Shown piece by piece: positions 8,490-16,275 of a stretch of DNA of 64,000 nucleotides (its first letter is position 1; each line of letters begins with the position of its first letter). The position numbers were made by a program, and so were the translations under genes. This DNA is from Pseudomonas mendocina (GTDB lineage: Bacteria > Pseudomonadota > Gammaproteobacteria > Pseudomonadales > Pseudomonadaceae), in the NCBI GenBank assembly GCA_037482215.1, contig CP148074.1, positions 2,480,001 to 2,544,000 of the forward strand. The letters are read 5' to 3'. Under the pieces are notes generated by a model that saw only the letters and a program-made list of their open reading frames with translations, ran no database searches and was not told the DNA's origin.

Positions 8490-9095
8490 TCAAAGCAAGC
8501 CCTTAAGTGCCGGCCATACATTGGCCAGTAAAATCGGTTGCGCTTCGGCAGTCGGGTGGATTCCATCGGCTTGGGTCATCCCCGGAACGCCCGCAGAACC
8601 CTCCAAAACAAACGGGACAAGAGCTGAGCCTGTTGCCTCGGCGACTGCGGGGTACACTGCGGCAAAAGCTGTGGTGTAGCGCTGGCCATAATTCGGCGGC
8701 AGCTTCATCCCCAGCAACAGGACTTTGGCCCCAATCGCCTTAGACTTTTCTGCCATGTCCGCAAGATTCTGTTGCAATTGGGTCAGCGACTGCCCGCGCA
8801 GGCCATCATTGCCGCCAAGTTCGACAATTACCCATTGCGGTTTATGTTCTGCAAGCAGCGCGGGCAGCCGTGCCGCGCCGCCTGAGCTGGTATCACCACT
8901 GATCGATGCATTGACCACCTGATGGTCAAAACCCTCAGTTTTGAGACGTTCTTGCAGCAGTGCCACCCAGCCATCCTCTGTATCCAGCCCGAAAGCGGCG
9001 CTGATACTATCGCCCACCACCAATACGGTTCCTGCAAATGCCGAAGGCCCCCACAGGAGCAGGCTTAGGGCAGTACCGATCAACCAGTTACGCAT
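8490..9095 (-). CDS. tesA: arylesterase / acyl-CoA thioesterase I (SGNH hydrolase)
   Basis: This 201-residue exported enzyme has a signal peptide (residues 1-21, ending PSAFA). SGNH blocks are all present: GDSISAAFG with the nucleophilic Ser (block I), the SGDTSSGG Gly (block II), GGNDGLRG (block III) and DGIHPT with the Asp-His pair (block V). It hydrolyses thioesters and esters in the periplasm. The ATG at 9095 has a GGAG site that lies inside the first codons region of the divergent ABC gene, since the two start codons are only 10 bases apart. The frame extends a further 70 codons upstream, but that part overlaps the ABC gene and is spurious. Confidence 0.92.
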   Translation of the reverse strand: MRNWLIGTALSLLLWGPSAFAGTVLVVGDSISAAFGLDTEDGWVALLQERLKTEGFDHQVVNASISGDTSSGGAARLPALLAEHKPQWVIVELGGNDGLRGQSLTQLQQNLADMAEKSKAIGAKVLLLGMKLPPNYGQRYTTAFAAVYPAVAEATGSALVPFVLEGSAGVPGMTQADGIHPTAEAQPILLANVWPALKGLL

Positions 9096-9105
9096 TGGAA
9101 TCTCC

Positions 9106-9789
9106 ATGAGCTCAAGTATTCTCACCGCGCGAAACCTTAGCAAAGTGGTTTCCAGCGCGGAAGGTAAGCTAACCATTCTCCACGATTTGTCACTGCAACT
9201 GGAGTCCGGCAGCAGCCTGGCCATTGTCGGCAGTTCCGGCTCGGGCAAATCCACCCTGCTCGGCCTGCTCGCAGGCCTTGATCTGCCCAGCAGTGGCAAC
9301 GTCATTCTGGCCGGTAACGACCTAAGCAGCTTGGACGAAGATCAACGCGCCAAAGTTCGCGCCGAACACGTGGGTTTCGTCTTCCAGTCATTCCAGTTGC
9401 TAGACAGCCTCAATGCTCTGGAAAACGTCATGCTACCGCTGGAGTTGGAAGGCCGCGCAGATGCACGTGAGCGCGCCCGCGCCCTGCTTGAACGCGTCGG
9501 CCTTGCACAGCGACTCAGCCATTTTCCCCGTCAGCTCTCTGGCGGCGAACAGCAACGCGTGGCAATCGCCCGTGCTTTTGCCGCGGAACCTGCGGTGCTG
9601 TTTGCCGATGAGCCCACCGGCAACCTCGACAGCCAAACTGGCGAGCGCATCAGCGACCTGCTTTTCGAGTTGAATAAAGAGCGCGGTACCACGCTGGTAC
9701 TAGTGACCCATGACGAGCGCCTGGCCCACCGCTGCCAACGCCAGATCCGCCTTGAAGGCGGCCACCTGATCGCGCATGTGGAACCCTGA
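9106..9789 (+). CDS. ybbA: ABC transporter ATP-binding protein (YbbA/LolD-like)
   Basis: The 227-residue ATPase carries Walker A GSSGSGKST near residue 40, a Q-loop in VFQSFQLLDSL, the signature LSGGEQQR, Walker B VLFADEP and the switch His in LVTHDERLAH. It belongs to the MacB/LolD group and pairs with the FtsX-type permease that follows with a one-base overlap (TGATG). The tesA-ybbA-ybbP order, divergent at tesA, is also known from E. coli. The exported substrate is not established. The ATG at 9106 is chosen because the region upstream encodes tesA on the other strand. Confidence 0.92.
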   Translation: MSSSILTARNLSKVVSSAEGKLTILHDLSLQLESGSSLAIVGSSGSGKSTLLGLLAGLDLPSSGNVILAGNDLSSLDEDQRAKVRAEHVGFVFQSFQLLDSLNALENVMLPLELEGRADARERARALLERVGLAQRLSHFPRQLSGGEQQRVAIARAFAAEPAVLFADEPTGNLDSQTGERISDLLFELNKERGTTLVLVTHDERLAHRCQRQIRLEGGHLIAHVEP

Positions 9790-12293
9790 TGACTAACTTA
9801 CCTTTTAGCCGACTGCTAAGCCTTGCAGGGCGGCAACTGTTGCGCGACGCCCGCTCGGGTGAACTGCGCGTTCTGTTTTTTGCCTTGCTGATTGCGGTAG
9901 CAGCCAGCACAGCAATCGGCTATTTCAGTGCCCGCCTGAATGACGGCATGATGCTGCGCGCCACCGAGTTTTTGGCTGCAGACTTACGCCTGACCGGTAG
10001 CACCCCTAGCACTGCCCAACAGATCGAGGCAGGCAAACAACTGGGGCTAGATCACGCCCAACTGGTAGAGTTTTCCAGCGTCATTGCCGGTGACGATGGC
10101 ATTCAGTTGGCCAGCATTAAAGCAGCAGACAGCGCCTATCCACTGCGTGGCCCACTTAAAAGTGCGCCCACGCTGTATGCACCGGAAGAGGAAGGCCAAG
10201 GCCCGCAACCGGGCGAAGCCTGGGCTGAGTCGCGCCTGTTCGCGGCTCTTAACCTCAAGCCCGGAGACGAGATAGAAGTCGGTTCAAAAACCCTGCGTCT
10301 AACCCGCGTGCTCACCTATCTGCCCGATGAAGCCGGCGACTTTTACAGCCTTACCCCGAACGTACTGATCAACCTGGCCGACCTGGACGCTACCGGCGTT
10401 GTACAACCCGGCAGCCGCGTACGCTATCGCGACCTGTGGCGTGGCACAGCAGATGCGCTGAACCAATATCGCACGGCGATCAAACCAACCCTAGAGCCCA
10501 ACCAGCGTATTGAAGATGCCAAAAACGGTAACCGTCAGGTAGGTAACGCCCTGTCCCGTGCAGAGCGTTATTTGAATCTGGCCAGCCTCGCCGCAGTGCT
10601 GCTTGCGGGTGTGGCTGTGGCCCTGTCCGCCAATCGTTTTGCCGCCCGCCGATTTGATGCCAGCGCCCTGCTGCGCTGCCTCGGCTTGTCACGGCGGCAG
10701 GCACTGGGCCTGTTCAGCCTGCAGCTGGCTATTCTCGGTTTGTTGGCGAGCCTGACTGGCGCCCTGTTCGGCTGGCTTGCCCAATTGACCCTGTTCTCCA
10801 TGCTCCAAGGGCTGTTGCCGGCTCAAGTCCCAGCGGGTGGCGTATGGCCAGCAGTGGCAGGGATGGCCACCGGCCTGATTGCGCTGGCCGGCTTTGCCCT
10901 GCCCCCCCTGGCCGCCCTTGGCCGAGTACCACCGCTGCGGGTGCTGCGCCGTGACATGCTGCCGGTTGCGGCCAGTTCGTGGGCTGTCTACGGCCTCGCG
11001 CTGCTGGCGCTGGGCGTGATCATGTGGCGCCTAAGCCTGGATCTGAAACTCACATTGGCCCTGCTTGGTGGTGGTTTGATCACTGCACTGGTGCTCGGCG
11101 GCCTGCTGCTGATTGGTTTGCAGAGCCTGCGTCGATTGTTGGCCAACGCATCACTGCCTTGGCGCTTGGGTCTAGGCCAGTTACTACGCTACCCACTGGC
11201 AGCCGCCGGACAGTCACTAGCCTTTGGCCTGATCATTCTGGCCATGGCGCTGATTGCGCTGTTACGGGGTGAATTACTTAATACCTGGCAGGACCAGCTG
11301 CCGAATGATGCGCCCAACCACTTCGCCCTGAATATTCTGCCTGACCAGCAACGAGCCTTCAGCGATCGTTTGGCACAACTCTCACCCCACGCAGCGCCAC
11401 TTTACCCGGTGGTGCCGGGCCGCCTGGTCATGGTTAATGGCGAAGCTGTTCGCCAGAACGTCAGTAAGGAGTCGCAAGGGGATCGCGCCCTACGCCGCGA
11501 CCTGAGCCTAACGTGGGCTCAGGAAATGCCAACTGACAACGACTTAGTGGCCGGCAGTTGGTGGACTGCCGCAAGCGCGAGTGAACTGCCAGGTGTATCG
11601 GTGGAGTCTGAGCTGGCGGATAGCCTCAAGCTAAAACTGGGTGACCGGCTGACGTTCAATGTGGGCGGCATCAACCGTGATGCCGTCGTCACCAGTCTGC
11701 GCAAGGTCAACTGGAATACCTTCCAGCCCAACTTCTACATGATCTTTCAGCCCGGCACCCTGAAGGATTTACCGGTGACTTATATGACCAGCTTCTACCT
11801 GCCCACAGGAAGCGAGCAACAACTGGTTGAGCTGTCTCGGGCGTTCCCGGCGGTCACTTTGCTGCAAGTGGACGCTCTCCTTGATCAGTTGCGCAGCATT
11901 CTGGCCCAAGTCACCTTGGCGGTGGAGTTTGTGCTCCTATTCGTGCTGGGAGCCGGACTTGCTGTGCTGTTTGCAGGGCTGCAAGCAACCCTTGATGAAC
12001 GTATTCGGCAGGGTGCCCTTCTACGCGCGCTTGGCGCCAAACGCACCCTCCTCAGCCGAGCTCGGCAGACCGAGTTTGCTCTGCTCGGCGCGGCCAGCGG
12101 CCTACTCGCGGCCTTCGGCTGTGAGCTAATCAGCTACTTGCTCTATACCTTCGCCTTTGAACTGAAATGGCAGCCCCATCCTGAGTTGCTGCTACTCCCA
12201 GTAATCGGCGCGCTGCTGGTCGGCACGGCCGGTGTAATTGGCACACGCCGTGCACTAAACGCCAGCCCGCTGACGGTGCTGCGCGAAGGTTAA
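9789..12293 (+). CDS. ybbP: FtsX-family ABC transporter permease (YbbP-like)
   Basis: The 834-residue inner-membrane protein starts with a membrane segment (about residues 23-45) and a large periplasmic domain. FtsX-type membrane blocks follow around residues 260-440 (with LRCLGLSRRQALGLFSLQ), further segments around 465-490, a second periplasmic domain (about 500-700) and a final FtsX block near 715-830 (LRALGAKRTLLSRAR). It is translationally coupled to the ATPase gene. The arrangement matches the predicted exporters of the LolC/YbbP type, probably moving hydrophobic molecules or acting mechanically at the envelope. The substrate is unknown. Confidence 0.9.
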   Translation: MTNLPFSRLLSLAGRQLLRDARSGELRVLFFALLIAVAASTAIGYFSARLNDGMMLRATEFLAADLRLTGSTPSTAQQIEAGKQLGLDHAQLVEFSSVIAGDDGIQLASIKAADSAYPLRGPLKSAPTLYAPEEEGQGPQPGEAWAESRLFAALNLKPGDEIEVGSKTLRLTRVLTYLPDEAGDFYSLTPNVLINLADLDATGVVQPGSRVRYRDLWRGTADALNQYRTAIKPTLEPNQRIEDAKNGNRQVGNALSRAERYLNLASLAAVLLAGVAVALSANRFAARRFDASALLRCLGLSRRQALGLFSLQLAILGLLASLTGALFGWLAQLTLFSMLQGLLPAQVPAGGVWPAVAGMATGLIALAGFALPPLAALGRVPPLRVLRRDMLPVAASSWAVYGLALLALGVIMWRLSLDLKLTLALLGGGLITALVLGGLLLIGLQSLRRLLANASLPWRLGLGQLLRYPLAAAGQSLAFGLIILAMALIALLRGELLNTWQDQLPNDAPNHFALNILPDQQRAFSDRLAQLSPHAAPLYPVVPGRLVMVNGEAVRQNVSKESQGDRALRRDLSLTWAQEMPTDNDLVAGSWWTAASASELPGVSVESELADSLKLKLGDRLTFNVGGINRDAVVTSLRKVNWNTFQPNFYMIFQPGTLKDLPVTYMTSFYLPTGSEQQLVELSRAFPAVTLLQVDALLDQLRSILAQVTLAVEFVLLFVLGAGLAVLFAGLQATLDERIRQGALLRALGAKRTLLSRARQTEFALLGAASGLLAAFGCELISYLLYTFAFELKWQPHPELLLLPVIGALLVGTAGVIGTRRALNASPLTVLREG

Positions 12294-12311
12294 GCCAAGA
12301 GCCGGGGCGAC

Positions 12312-13607
12312 TCAGGCCGTACGGAGTAGCCCCACTCTGCTGCCAAACCAAGACACCGTGAAGACACCCGCAAGCCCCACCAGCACGCAGAAGATCACAA
12401 TGGTCCATGGCGTCTGCGGCATCAGGCTGATCAATAACAATGGGGTAAAACTCGCCCATAGGGCATAGGCAATGTTGTAGGTTACTGAAATCCCCGAGAC
12501 CCGTATCTCGGCGGGAAACAGTGAAATCATCACCTTGGGTACGGCGCCCACCAATCCACAGCTGAGCCCGGCCAGGGCATAACCCAGTGCGATATAGCGG
12601 CTGTCCAAAATCAAGCAGGCGTACAGCATCAAGGCACCGATTGGCAGCAACAAGCTGTAGACCTTCACCGCCCGCCACGCCCCGATGCGGTCAGCCAGTG
12701 CCCCAGCGATCACGCAACCCGCATTCAGGCACATGATGCCCAGACTGCTCAGGGCAAAGGTTTGACTGGCCGGAATCGCGAAACGGGTCTGCATCAGCGT
12801 CGGTGTTACCACCACCAGCATCACCACTGCCGACGTAAGCAAGCAGGTCAGCAGCATGGCCGGTATCAGGCTCTGCCTGTGACCACGCAATACAGTGCGC
12901 AGCGGTAACTCCTGTGCTGCTTCACTCTGGTTTTTCATGGCCATAAACACCGGCGTTTCACTGAGCCAGCGTCGTAGCCACACACCGACCAAGCCGAATA
13001 CGCCCCCAAGCAGGAACGGTATACGCCAAGCAAACTCCAGCACCTCCGCCGATGTGTAAACCTGCGTGAGGATGGTTGCAGTCAATGCACCCAACAAATA
13101 GCCGAATGTCAGCCCGGCCTGCAAAATACCCAAGGCATAGCCTTGATACCCTTGTGGGGCATGTTCGGCCACAAACACCCAGGCACTTGGCACTTCGCCA
13201 CCGACGGCCGCACCTTGCAGTACGCGGAACAACAGCAGGATGACAGGCGCCCAATAACCAATCTGCTCATAGGTCGGCATCAAGCCGATCAACAGGCAAG
13301 GCAACGCCATCATCAAGATACTCAGGCTGAACACCCGTTTTCGCCCGAAACGGTCAGCGAAGTGAGCGAGCAGAATGCCGCCTAACGGCCTCGCCAGATA
13401 ACCTGTAACAAAGATCCCGAAGCTCTGTAGCAGCCGCAGCCAGTCCGGCATTTCCGGCGGGAAGAATAACTGGCTCAACGTCAGCGCAAAGAACACGAAG
13501 ATAATAAAGTCGTATATCTCCAGCGCCCCACCGAGTGCAGCAAGCCCCAGTGTTTTATAGTCAGAACGGGTAAAACCTCCGTTCGAAGCAGTGCTACGGC
13601 GCATCAT
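12312..13607 (-). CDS. MFS transporter, metabolite:H+ symporter (MHS) family
   Basis: This 431-residue protein has about 12 hydrophobic segments. MFS signatures are ADRFGRKR after helix 2 and a second loop motif ADRIGAWR between the halves. Residues around RVLQGAAVGGEVPSAWVFVAEHAP match the MHS group, which includes proline/betaine, citrate and alpha-ketoglutarate symporters. It acts as a proton-coupled importer at the inner membrane; the substrate cannot be read from sequence. It converges with ybbP (18-base gap) and lies downstream of greB on the other side of a perfect inverted repeat. Two ATG codons in a row (13607 and 13604) are possible starts. Confidence 0.88.
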   Translation of the reverse strand: MMRRSTASNGGFTRSDYKTLGLAALGGALEIYDFIIFVFFALTLSQLFFPPEMPDWLRLLQSFGIFVTGYLARPLGGILLAHFADRFGRKRVFSLSILMMALPCLLIGLMPTYEQIGYWAPVILLLFRVLQGAAVGGEVPSAWVFVAEHAPQGYQGYALGILQAGLTFGYLLGALTATILTQVYTSAEVLEFAWRIPFLLGGVFGLVGVWLRRWLSETPVFMAMKNQSEAAQELPLRTVLRGHRQSLIPAMLLTCLLTSAVVMLVVVTPTLMQTRFAIPASQTFALSSLGIMCLNAGCVIAGALADRIGAWRAVKVYSLLLPIGALMLYACLILDSRYIALGYALAGLSCGLVGAVPKVMISLFPAEIRVSGISVTYNIAYALWASFTPLLLISLMPQTPWTIVIFCVLVGLAGVFTVSWFGSRVGLLRTA

Positions 13608-13657
13608 GGATTTTGACCTGAAGAACTAAAAGCAGAACGGCGTGTGCCGATTGAACA

Positions 13658-13690
13658 GGCTGACGTGCAACCAAAACCAACACGTCAGCC
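13658..13690. terminator. perfect 10-base inverted repeat just after greB
   Basis: GGCTGACGTG at 13658 and its exact complement at 13681 are separated by 13 bases, two bases beyond the greB stop. There is no T-run on the greB strand, so it may be a weak or Rho-assisted terminator, or a protein site for the promoter of the MFS gene, whose ATG is only about 50 bases away. Confidence 0.4.
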
Positions 13691-13691
13691 A

Positions 13692-14165
13692 CTATTTGTC
13701 GTAGCTGATCTCAATGATCTCCCAGATCATCTCACCCTGCGGGGTCTGCACAGTGGCCTCATCACCTACTTCTTTTTTAAGCAGCGCACGCGCCATAGGT
13801 GAGTCGATGGAGATGTAATCTTTACGCCCGTATATCTCGTCGTAACCCACAATGCGAAAGCGTTTAGATTCGCCCTCAACGTTCTCTATCGTCACCCAGG
13901 CACCAAAGAACACCCGACCTTCTTGCTCTGGCGAGTATGGCACCACACGCATATCTTCGAGACGTTTACGGATGTAACGCACTCGCCGATCAATCTCTCG
14001 TAGCAACTTTTTGTTGTACTGGTAATCGGCATTTTCACTGCGATCGCCCAGTGAGGCAGCCCACGCAACCTTGCGAGTGATATCAGGGCGGTGCTCACGC
14101 CACAGGTAATCCAGCTCCTTTTTCAGGGCCTCGTGGCCTTCTTGAGTGATCAGCTTTGTACTCAA
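13692..14165 (-). CDS. greB: transcription elongation factor GreB (TTG start)
   Basis: The factor rescues backtracked RNA polymerase by stimulating transcript cleavage. The N-terminal coiled coil carries LDYLWREHRPDITRKVAWAA and the acidic-tip region DRSENADY. The C-terminal FKBP-like domain includes FRIVGYDEIYGRKDYISIDSP and ARALLKKEVGDEA. I chose the TTG at 14165 because GAGG lies 8 bases ahead and the resulting 157-residue protein begins STKLITQEGHEALKKEL, the typical GreB start. A longer TTG frame beginning at 14195 adds ten unlikely residues. It is divergent from mnmC. Confidence 0.93.
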   Translation of the reverse strand: MSTKLITQEGHEALKKELDYLWREHRPDITRKVAWAASLGDRSENADYQYNKKLLREIDRRVRYIRKRLEDMRVVPYSPEQEGRVFFGAWVTIENVEGESKRFRIVGYDEIYGRKDYISIDSPMARALLKKEVGDEATVQTPQGEMIWEIIEISYDK

Positions 14166-14289
14166 ACCTGTTACCTCATTGCGAAATGGGGGCAATCATA
14201 ACGATACCTGAGCGACTGCGGCAGCATGATCATTAGTCCCTTTGGGGCGGATTCTATAAAATGCGCGCTTGCTCCTGCTGGTAACCGAA

Positions 14290-16272
14290 ATGTCTGAAGC
14301 CACATCCAAGCCCCAAACCCCAAACGCTGACCTTGAATGGGACGAGCGCGGCCAGCCGATTTCCGCCCAATTTGGCGACGTGTACTTCTCCAAGGATGAC
14401 GGCCTTGCGGAAACGCGCCATGTGTTTATTGGCAATAATCAATTGCCTGAACGCTTTGCCGCACTGAGCGCGGGCCAGCAGTTCGTTATTGGTGAAACCG
14501 GGTTTGGCACCGGGCTTAACTTTCTCTGTGCCTGGCAGCTATTTGAGCAACTGGCCCCGGCTGATGCGCGCCTGCACTTTATCAGCGTAGAAAAATACCC
14601 ACTGACCCACACAGACTTGGAACGCTCCCTGCAACTCTGGCCAGAGCTGGCTGAGTTATCGGCGCAGCTACTGGGCGAATACCGGGCCATTCACCCTGGC
14701 TTTCAGCGCCTGACGTTCGCCAATGGTCGCATCGGCCTGACCCTTATGATTGGCGATGTATTGGAGCAGCTGCCGCAGCTCGACGCACAGGTGGATGCTT
14801 GGTTCTTGGACGGTTTTGCCCCTGCCAAAAACCCGCAGATGTGGGTGCCAGAGCTATACAGCCAGCTGGCGCGGTTGTCTGCACCGGGCACGACACTAGG
14901 CACCTTCACCAGCGTGGGATATGTACGCCGCGGGCTGATCGACGTTGGTTTTGCTATGGAGCGCACACCAGGTTTTGGGCGTAAACGCGAAGTGCTCAAA
15001 GGTGTATTCAACGCATGCTCGTTAAACACCGATAAGCCTTGGTTTGCCCGCCCACAAACTCCCGCCAAGAATCGCCACGCACTGGTCATTGGCGCGGGTA
15101 TGGCTGGCTGCGCCACGGCTGCAAGTCTGGCCAGACGCGGCTGGCAAGTCACGATCTTAGAGCGTCACAGTGCAATCGCTCAGGAGGCCTCCGGCAATCC
15201 GCAGGGCGTGCTTTACCTGAAACTATCCGCCCACCACACCACACTCTCACGCCTGATTGTCAGCGGTTTCGGCTACACCCGCCGCCTTATCCAGCGGCTA
15301 GCCAAAGGTGTGCAATGGGACGATTGCGGCGTGCTGCAGCTGGCCTTTGATGACAAGGAAGCCAAGCGGCAAGCACAACTGGCAGAAGCGTTCCCTGCTG
15401 ACTTGCTGCATGTACTGGATCAGCCACAGGCACAAGAACAGGCTGGTGTGCCCCTGAGCAGTGGTGGTTTGTACTACCCCGATGCGGGTTGGGTTCACCC
15501 ACCCGCCTTGTGCGAGCTACTCAGCACACACCCAAATATCCGCCTGCAACTGCATGAGGAGGCACTTGAGCTTCGTCGCCAGGCCGGTCAGTGGCAAGCC
15601 TGGAATCAAAAGCAGTTGCTCGTCAGTTCAGAGGTCGTGGTGCTGGCTAACGCGGCGCAAATCCGTCAGTTCAGCCAAAGTTCGGAATTGCCGCTTAAAC
15701 GGATTCGCGGGCAGATCACCCGCATCCCGGCCACTGACAACAGCCGGGCATTGAAAACTGTGCTGTGTGCTGAAGGCTATGTCGCTCCGCCGCGCAACGG
15801 CGAGCACACGCTGGGGGCCAGCTTTGATTTTCATAGTGATGACGTAAACATCACACCTGCCGAGCACATCAGCAACCTTGATCTGCTGCGTGAGATTTCC
15901 ACTGAGCTTGCGCAACGCATGCAGGCTGATCAGTTGAATGTGGAGACGCTGGAGGGGCGTGCAGCCTTCCGTTGCACCAGTCCAGATTACCTGCCCATCG
16001 TCGGGCCTTTGGCCGATGCTGAGCGTTTTGCCAACACCTACGCAGCCCTAAGCAAGAACGCCCGTAAAGTGCCGAACAAACCGTGCCCATGGCTGGAGGG
16101 GCTGTACGTGAACAGCGGCCACGGTTCACGCGGGCTAATCACTGCCCCGCTGTCCGGGGAGCTGATTGCTGCATGGCTGGACAACGAGCCAATGCCCGTT
16201 GCTGCCGACGTGGCCCAAGCCTGCCACCCCAACCGTTTTGCCCTGCGTGCACTGACGCGCAAGCAGGGCTAA
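14290..16272 (+). CDS. mnmC: bifunctional tRNA U34 modification enzyme MnmC
   Basis: This 660-residue fusion makes the last two steps of mnm5s2U34 in tRNA. The N-terminal SAM-dependent methyltransferase (about residues 1-240) has GETGFGTGLNFLCAW and DAWFLDGFAPAKNPQMW. The C-terminal FAD-dependent oxidoreductase (from about 262) has the Rossmann motif GAGMAGCATAASLARRGW followed by LERH. Both catalytic halves look intact and the length is normal. The ATG at 14290 is taken; an in-frame TTG seven codons upstream is less likely. It ends only three bases from the convergent rlmKL gene. Confidence 0.95.
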   Translation: MSEATSKPQTPNADLEWDERGQPISAQFGDVYFSKDDGLAETRHVFIGNNQLPERFAALSAGQQFVIGETGFGTGLNFLCAWQLFEQLAPADARLHFISVEKYPLTHTDLERSLQLWPELAELSAQLLGEYRAIHPGFQRLTFANGRIGLTLMIGDVLEQLPQLDAQVDAWFLDGFAPAKNPQMWVPELYSQLARLSAPGTTLGTFTSVGYVRRGLIDVGFAMERTPGFGRKREVLKGVFNACSLNTDKPWFARPQTPAKNRHALVIGAGMAGCATAASLARRGWQVTILERHSAIAQEASGNPQGVLYLKLSAHHTTLSRLIVSGFGYTRRLIQRLAKGVQWDDCGVLQLAFDDKEAKRQAQLAEAFPADLLHVLDQPQAQEQAGVPLSSGGLYYPDAGWVHPPALCELLSTHPNIRLQLHEEALELRRQAGQWQAWNQKQLLVSSEVVVLANAAQIRQFSQSSELPLKRIRGQITRIPATDNSRALKTVLCAEGYVAPPRNGEHTLGASFDFHSDDVNITPAEHISNLDLLREISTELAQRMQADQLNVETLEGRAAFRCTSPDYLPIVGPLADAERFANTYAALSKNARKVPNKPCPWLEGLYVNSGHGSRGLITAPLSGELIAAWLDNEPMPVAADVAQACHPNRFALRALTRKQG

Positions 16273-16275
16273 AGG

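Noticed and set aside
12130..12678. 182-codon frame overlapping the MFS transporter and the end of ybbP
   Set aside because: Out of frame with the convincing MHS transporter, no coding signals.
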